A DNA stretch of 64,000 bases from Diaphorobacter caeni (lineage in GTDB: Bacteria; Pseudomonadota; Gammaproteobacteria; Burkholderiales; Burkholderiaceae_C), in assembly GCF_015354245.1 (NCBI RefSeq), contig NZ_JADKYZ010000002.1:434001-498000 (forward strand), given 5' to 3'. The notes beneath the pieces are model-generated. The model searched no databases. It was not told the DNA's origin and was given only the letters and a program-made list of their open reading frames with translations. Position 1 is the first letter of the stretch; every line of letters starts with the position of its first letter. Positions 59,209 through 64,000 of this stretch are shown one piece after another. A program made the position numbers and the translations under genes.

Positions 59209-59835
59209 TCACGCCTTCGTTTGCTGCTGCATGTGCGGGCAGGCGTGGGCACCGACGTCGAGCGCATCCCATCCCTGCTTGCCCAGTTTCTCAAGCACCT
59301 CGATGTTGCGCTCGAAGATTTCCTCGGCTTCTGGGAATGCTTCCACCGCCTTGTCGATGCTGTCCTCGCGCAGCAGATGCAGCGTGGGGTATGGTGCGCG
59401 ATTCGTGCAGTTGCTCACGTCATCCGCGTCCGTGCCCTCGAACTGGAACTGCGGATGGAACGAGGCCACCTGCAGGATGCCGCCGAGGTCGAGCGCCTCG
59501 ACCATGTCGTCGGCCAGCTCCAGAAAATCGTTGAAATCCAGAAAATCCTCGAGGCAGTCCGGTGCCATCAGCAGCGTGGTGTCGCGCCTTTCCGCAGAGA
59601 TTTCAGCAAGCGCCTCAAGCTCGCGGTGCAGATCGTCCGCCAGCTCGCGAGCATCGGTTGCGTGGCTCACCACGTAGTGAATCTGTCCCTTCACGTGCAC
59701 ACCCTTCGCGAACGGGCACAGATTCAAACCGATGACGGCCTTCTCGAGCCATTGGACAGTGTCTGCCACGACCTGGCCATCGCGCGCTGCAAGCGTGGAA
59801 TCTGTGGGGGACGCGGACGTGTTCTCTTCGGACAT
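59209..59835 (-). CDS. DUF1415 family protein
   Basis: A 208-aa conserved protein of unknown function, common in beta- and gammaproteobacteria. Family blocks: WLEKAVIGLNLCPFAKGV, TTLLMAPDCLEDFLDFNDFL, VASFHPQFQFEGT and NRAPYPTLHLLRE. Cysteine and histidine conservation hints at metal or redox chemistry, but this is unproven. It forms a run with dgt upstream and the methyltransferase downstream. Confidence 0.92.
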   Translation of the reverse strand: MSEENTSASPTDSTLAARDGQVVADTVQWLEKAVIGLNLCPFAKGVHVKGQIHYVVSHATDARELADDLHRELEALAEISAERRDTTLLMAPDCLEDFLDFNDFLELADDMVEALDLGGILQVASFHPQFQFEGTDADDVSNCTNRAPYPTLHLLREDSIDKAVEAFPEAEEIFERNIEVLEKLGKQGWDALDVGAHACPHMQQQTKA

Positions 59836-59920
59836 GGATGCATTTCGTGGGATCTGAGGGGCGTTATTCTAGGCCCCCGCTCTTTTTGCATCCGCTGACG
59901 GGTCTTGCGGCTCGGCCAGC

Positions 59921-61126
59921 TCAGGCATTGAGCAGCCGCGATCCCGTCAGCCGTTCATGCTCGCGTCCGGCATAGCGGTCCGTCATGCCGGCGATGAAGT
60001 CCGCCACCACGCGCGCACGCTTGAAGGCGTCACCCGCCAGCGCCTGCGCGGCCTGAGCGGGCGGCATCTCGGATGGGTTCTGCAGATAGATGGCGAACAG
60101 TTCACGGATCACCCGCTGCGCAAGCGCCATGGTCTCCATCACCTGCGCATGGCGATACAGCTCGCGGAACAGGAACTGCTTGAGCGCCAGCGACTCGGCA
60201 CGCATCTCCGCCGAAAACTGCACCAGCGCGGGCGCGTGGCGCACGTCGTCCACGTTTCCCGGCGCAAGTCTGGATATCGCGCGCGAGGTCGCGTTGATCA
60301 CGTCATAGACCTGATCGCTGAGCATGCGGCGAATGGTTTCGTTGAGCAATCGGCGCTGGCCGAACTCCTCCTGCAGCTGGGGATGGGCTGCGAGCGCCTG
60401 CAGCCTGTAGCGCTCGAACAAAGGCACGGAGCACAGCTGCTCCATGCTGATGAGCCCCGAGCGCACGCCGTCATCCACATCGTGCGCGTTGTAGGCGATT
60501 TCGTCGGCGAGATTGCAAAGCTGCGCCTCCAGACTGGGCTGCCAGCCACGCAGAAAACGTTCGCCGACGCCGTGCGGCTCGCGCTGCTCGATGAGTTCGG
60601 CATTGCGCCGCGAGCAGTGCTTGAGGATGCCCTCGCGCGTCTCGAAGGTAAGGTTGATGCCGTCGTATTCAGGATAGCGCTCCTCGAGCGTGTCCACCAC
60701 CCGCAGGCTCTGCAGGTTGTGCTCGAAGCCGCCGCAGTCCTTCATGCATTCATTGAGCGCATCCTGGCCGGCGTGGCCGAATGGCGTATGCCCCAGATCG
60801 TGGGCGAGACAGATGGCCTCCACCAGATCTTCGTTGAGCGCGAGCGAACGGGCGATCGAGCGCCCGAGCTGCGCAACTTCCAGCGAATGCGTGAGCCGCG
60901 TGCGAAAAAGATCGCCCTCGTGATTGAGGAACACCTGCGTCTTGTAGACCAGCCGACGGAACGCGGTGGAATGCACGATGCGGTCGCGGTCACGCTGGAA
61001 CTCGGAGCGCGTGGGCGCGGGCGGCTGCGGAAAGCGCCGTCCACGGTTTTGATCGGAATGGCAGGCGTAGGAAGCGAGAGGCCGGTGGTTCATCATCACG
61101 TGCTGCAAGTCTTCGCTCCTTCGCAT
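59921..61126 (-). CDS. dgt: Deoxyguanosinetriphosphate triphosphohydrolase-like protein
   Basis: A 401-aa HD-domain phosphohydrolase that releases triphosphate from dNTPs. Key motifs: FQRDRDRIVHSTAFRRLVYKTQVF, the metal-binding HD core in RLTHSLEVAQLGR and AHDLGHTPFGHAG, and the later LADEIAYNAHDVDDG. ATG at 61126 is used; in-frame ATGs at 61096 and 61093 are possible and match the usual start of relatives (RPLASYA). It lies 40 bp after aroB. Confidence 0.9.
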   Translation of the reverse strand: MRRSEDLQHVMMNHRPLASYACHSDQNRGRRFPQPPAPTRSEFQRDRDRIVHSTAFRRLVYKTQVFLNHEGDLFRTRLTHSLEVAQLGRSIARSLALNEDLVEAICLAHDLGHTPFGHAGQDALNECMKDCGGFEHNLQSLRVVDTLEERYPEYDGINLTFETREGILKHCSRRNAELIEQREPHGVGERFLRGWQPSLEAQLCNLADEIAYNAHDVDDGVRSGLISMEQLCSVPLFERYRLQALAAHPQLQEEFGQRRLLNETIRRMLSDQVYDVINATSRAISRLAPGNVDDVRHAPALVQFSAEMRAESLALKQFLFRELYRHAQVMETMALAQRVIRELFAIYLQNPSEMPPAQAAQALAGDAFKRARVVADFIAGMTDRYAGREHERLTGSRLLNA

Positions 61127-61166
61127 CTCGTCGCGTCTCGTCTCGCCGGTTCACCCGTTCATCGGA

Positions 61167-62264
61167 TCAGTCGCAACAGGCGTCAATCACATCACGTACC
61201 AGCGCATCCGGCGCGGGCCGCATCACGGCCTTGCCCGGCCCGTCGATCAGCACGAAGCGGATTTCGCCCGCTTCCGATTTCTTGTCGATGCGCATGAGCT
61301 GGAGATAGCGACCAGCGTTGTCATCGGCATCGATGCGCGGACCACGCACCGGTAATCCCGCGCGCTCGATCACGGTGCGCAGACGCAGCACAAACGCTTC
61401 GTCCACCATGCCGAGCCGCTTGGACAACTCGGCCGCCATCACCATGCCGGCCGCAACGCCCTCCCCGTGCAGCCAAGCCCCGTAACCCATGCCCGCCTCA
61501 ATCGCGTGACCGAAGGTGTGGCCGAAATTCAGAATCGCACGCAGACCGGACTCGCGCTCATCCTGCCCCACCACCCATGCCTTGATCTCGCAGCTGCGCT
61601 TGACGGCATGCGCGAGCGCGGCGCGATCACGCTGAAGCAGCGCATCCATGTTCGCTTCGAGCCAGGAGAAAAACTCCATGTCGTAGATAGGCCCGTACTT
61701 GATGATCTCCCCGATCCCCGCAGCCAGCTCACGCCCAGGCAACGTATCCAGCGTGTCGAGATCGCACACCACCAGCTGCGGCTGGTAGAACGCACCGATC
61801 ATGTTCTTGCCCAGCGGATGGTTGATGGCCGTCTTGCCGCCCACCGATGAATCCACCTGCGCCAGCAACGTGGTCGGCACCTGCACGAACGGCACGCCAC
61901 GCATGTAGCTCGCGGCCGCAAAGCCGGTCATGTCACCAATGACACCGCCACCCAGCGCGAACAGCACGGCCTTGCGGTCAGCTCCGTTCTCGAGGAGCGC
62001 ATCGAAGATCTTCTGCAGCGTCTGCCAGGTCTTGTATTCCTCTCCGTCGGGGAGGATGACGGTGTGGACGGCGCGATATTGCCCCTTCAACGCGTCCTGC
62101 AGCTTGCCGACATAGAGCGGCGCCACGGTTTCATTGGTGACGATCAGAGCCGACGTGCCCTTGGGCAAGGCACGGTTTGCATTCAGATCATTCAGCAGCC
62201 CTTCGCCGATATCGATGAAGTAACTGCGCTCATCCAGAGGAATTTCGACGGAAACAAGGGACAT
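61167..62264 (-). CDS. aroB: 3-dehydroquinate synthase
   Basis: Second step of the shikimate pathway; NAD- and metal-dependent cyclisation of DAHP. The 365-aa protein has [17 protein letters not shown] at the start, the NAD loop [21 protein letters not shown] (about residues 100-119, one over a motif), [21 protein letters not shown], and metal ligands in [13 protein letters not shown] and [13 protein letters not shown] 62264 is chosen because similarity begins there. It is upstream of dgt in the usual betaproteobacterial order. Confidence 0.96.
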   Translation of the reverse strand: MSLVSVEIPLDERSYFIDIGEGLLNDLNANRALPKGTSALIVTNETVAPLYVGKLQDALKGQYRAVHTVILPDGEEYKTWQTLQKIFDALLENGADRKAVLFALGGGVIGDMTGFAAASYMRGVPFVQVPTTLLAQVDSSVGGKTAINHPLGKNMIGAFYQPQLVVCDLDTLDTLPGRELAAGIGEIIKYGPIYDMEFFSWLEANMDALLQRDRAALAHAVKRSCEIKAWVVGQDERESGLRAILNFGHTFGHAIEAGMGYGAWLHGEGVAAGMVMAAELSKRLGMVDEAFVLRLRTVIERAGLPVRGPRIDADDNAGRYLQLMRIDKKSEAGEIRFVLIDGPGKAVMRPAPDALVRDVIDACCD

Positions 62265-62364
62265 ATGCGAAATGAGGTGTGTGAAAAAGGAAAAGTCAGG
62301 GCAGCCTTCAACCTTCAAGTGTAGGCCACCTCACGCTCGCTCCTATGCATCAAGGTTCCTATGA

Positions 62365-62512
62365 GCGTGTTGACGATCTCCACACGGTCTTGCAGGCGTA
62401 TCCTCGGGCGCTCGTAAATCCTCGCAATAGCCTGAGCTATTGCTGCGGTTTGCGCCTCGCAGTCCATCCCGATCCGCATCCTGCATACCTCGCGGTGAGA
62501 TCGTAAACACGC
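62365..62512. repeat. ~148-bp palindromic dispersed repeat, copy 2 (inverted)
   Basis: The same element as 50728-50884 in the opposite orientation: ends GCGTGTTGACGATCTC and GAGATCGTAAACACGC, with the inner GCAATAGC-CTGA-GCTATTGC hairpin. The two copies match along most of their length. It fills much of the 336-bp gap 62265-62600. Confidence 0.85.
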
Positions 62513-62516
62513 CCTA

Positions 62517-62549
62517 AAAGAAAAGCCCCGAAGATGACTTCGGGGCTTT
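62517..62549 (-). terminator. Terminator of Ig-like protein gene
   Basis: Stem AAAGCCCCGAAG / CTTCGGGGCTTT with a 4-nt loop; on the minus strand it runs into a T-rich tract. It lies 52 bp after the stop codon of the secreted protein gene. Confidence 0.85.
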
Positions 62550-62600
62550 GGGTCAGAGAGTCAAGGCAGCCGCTCATTCAGAGCGGTGCCTTCAAGGCCG

Positions 62601-64000
62601 TCAAGGGCATGCCTGACTTGTACTGCCGTTCAGGCGGAATGTCACACGCTTGGTGGCCGTTGCGCTGCCACGGGTTGCCGTCACAAGGAAACCTTGCACA
62701 CCGCATGCAGGACCCGTGGTCGTCACCACGCCCGTCGTCGCGTCCGTTGTAGTGACAGAGATTGGCGTACCGCTCACGAAACCAAATCCACCAGAAGTCG
62801 ATCCCTCCAGCCAATCTGGCAGGCCATTGAAATTCCACTTCACTTCGGTAGACGGATCACCGCCGGTTGCAGAGAACGCATACTGGTAGACCGAGCCCAT
62901 GGTGGCATTAGGGATCGTGCATGCATTGTTGATATCACCCGTGCAGCCGCCCAGATTGATCGCCAGTGCATCGGCTGTAGCCATGCCAGTCACGTTCAGT
63001 GTCATGTTCTTCTGAACGGTCTTGCCTGCAAAGTCAGTCACCTTGACCACGAGTGGGTAGCTGCCCACTGTCTTCACGGTAGGTGTGCCCGAGATCAATC
63101 CGACACTGTTCATTGTCAGGCCTGTGGGCATTCCGCTGGCGACGGACCATGTGTACGGTGCATCGCCGCCAGTTGCTTCCAGCGCAAAACTGTAGGGCAT
63201 ACCATTGACGGCATCAGGCAAGGCCTCGGTCACGAAGGCAAGGGCTTCGCTGGACGCCAGTCGGTCATACGCAGTCACGACCAGATAGGAAGTAATCGCG
63301 TCTTGAATGCCGTTCGCCACATTGTTGTCAGCACGATCCGTCACGAACTGCAGCAGGATCGGGCCTGGATTGACACCGCTTTGCAGCGAGAACAGCGCGG
63401 TACCGCCCACGCTCTGCACGCGGATGGACGAGCTCTTCTGCGACCCCGATGTCAACAGGGCTCCAATGCTGGCGTCCGTGGTGGCCGTCGTCAAAGGCAG
63501 AACGCTGACTTGCAGGTTGGCCGCCGTTGGATTGGGAATGGCCTGATTGGCATCGTCATACAGCGATGCCTGAACCGCGACGCTGTTGGCGAGGTTGGAC
63601 AGGTTGGTGCTGGTGCCCAGAGGACTTGTAGCCTGAGCCTGACCAATCACCCAAGCTGCCTTGCCCGTGGAGGCGCCAACCGTGATGTCCACGCTGGTAG
63701 CGATCTGCTTTCCATCACGCGGGTCCGTGACGGAACAGGTGATACGCGCCGTTCCGGCTTTTGTTCCAGAGTGGAAATGGAAGGAGTTCCCGCCCGAGTT
63801 GGATCCCAGCGTAATCGAGCGATAGGCATTGGGCACCTTGACGCCATCCACATCCGTCTCGTGCGAAGTGTCACCATCTAGATAATACAACGCGCCGGAA
63901 TCCAGACCGGCTGCGGTGTTGCAGCTGAAAATATCGGTCCCACCAGGGATTGGCTTTCCATCCGTCTCCGCACTCACATACAACGTGGTAGTGAACTGCG
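62601..64000 (-). CDS. Secreted protein with putative Ig-like (He_PIG) domains, 5' end missing
   Basis: The 3' part (at least 466 residues) of a large Ser/Thr/Gly-rich extracytoplasmic protein; the frame stays open to the window edge, so the start lies outside. The region around PDAVNGMPYSFALEATGGD...LISGTPT is a typical He_PIG immunoglobulin-like domain, and a second weaker one (MGSVYQYAFSATGGDP ... FVSGTP) follows. Several cysteines (CSVTDPR, CTGDINNAC, ACGVQG) suggest disulfides. Likely a surface-exposed or secreted protein of unknown role. Its base composition is less GC-rich than its neighbours, consistent with an accessory gene. Confidence 0.75.
   Translation of the reverse strand, partial: QFTTTLYVSAETDGKPIPGGTDIFSCNTAAGLDSGALYYLDGDTSHETDVDGVKVPNAYRSITLGSNSGGNSFHFHSGTKAGTARITCSVTDPRDGKQIATSVDITVGASTGKAAWVIGQAQATSPLGTSTNLSNLANSVAVQASLYDDANQAIPNPTAANLQVSVLPLTTATTDASIGALLTSGSQKSSSIRVQSVGGTALFSLQSGVNPGPILLQFVTDRADNNVANGIQDAITSYLVVTAYDRLASSEALAFVTEALPDAVNGMPYSFALEATGGDAPYTWSVASGMPTGLTMNSVGLISGTPTVKTVGSYPLVVKVTDFAGKTVQKNMTLNVTGMATADALAINLGGCTGDINNACTIPNATMGSVYQYAFSATGGDPSTEVKWNFNGLPDWLEGSTSGGFGFVSGTPISVTTTDATTGVVTTTGPACGVQGFLVTATRGSATATKRVTFRLNGSTSQACP

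Overview
This window is high-GC chromosomal DNA from a betaproteobacterium, most likely family Comamonadaceae (Comamonas/Delftia-like). The main reasons are the gene set and order (ribF-ileS-lspA, gltB-gltD, aroB-dgt, a BoxA-type oxygenase end), three orphan Bug-type tricarboxylate receptors and characteristic dispersed palindromic repeats. I see no phage, CRISPR array or rRNA.

Layout. 1-329 is the 3' end of a BoxA-like reductase. 323-4967 (minus) is a five-gene operon for a family 2A encapsulin nanocompartment: rhodanese, serine acetyltransferase EpsC, a small XRE regulator, the encapsulin shell, and its cargo cysteine desulfurase with a long disordered N-terminal domain. An HNH nuclease gene follows, then ribF-ileS-lspA with a clear terminator, then an IS3-like remnant and a small hypothetical gene. 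11249-15187 (minus) encodes a 1312-aa WG-repeat membrane protein, divergent from a Clp-fold serine protease homologue. Next are a small hypothetical, a GNAT acetyltransferase, a Bug receptor and a VOC protein.

19275-24901 is a LacI-controlled ABC importer operon ending in a GpdQ-like phosphodiesterase. 24904-27796 (minus) is a NitT/TauT-type ABC importer. After that come a periplasmic M20 amidohydrolase, a Na/Pi cotransporter, a ~500-bp inverted-repeat element, a bile-acid-type symporter with a divergent LysR regulator, a NUDIX protein, a quinone oxidoreductase, an EamA exporter and a PhoX-type phosphatase behind a three-unit Pho box.

39523-44403 is an IclR / Bug receptor / acylating aldehyde dehydrogenase / CoA-ligase operon that matches the sulfoacetate (sau) pathway. 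Then follow a UvrD helicase, guaC with a terminator in its leader, two identical tRNA-Lys(CTT) genes, a Bug receptor plus PEP-mutase-family enzyme, gltD-gltB, a RAYT transposase, a methyltransferase, a DUF1415 gene, dgt, aroB and the 3' part of a secreted Ig-like protein cut by the window edge.

Sulfur is a recurring theme: sulfur mobilisation in a protein shell, cysteine precursor synthesis (O-acetylserine), persulfide transfer and probable organosulfonate (sulfoacetate) use. Phosphorus acquisition is a second theme: PhoX with a Pho box, a Na/Pi cotransporter and an importer paired with a phosphodiesterase. Functional links between loci are inference.
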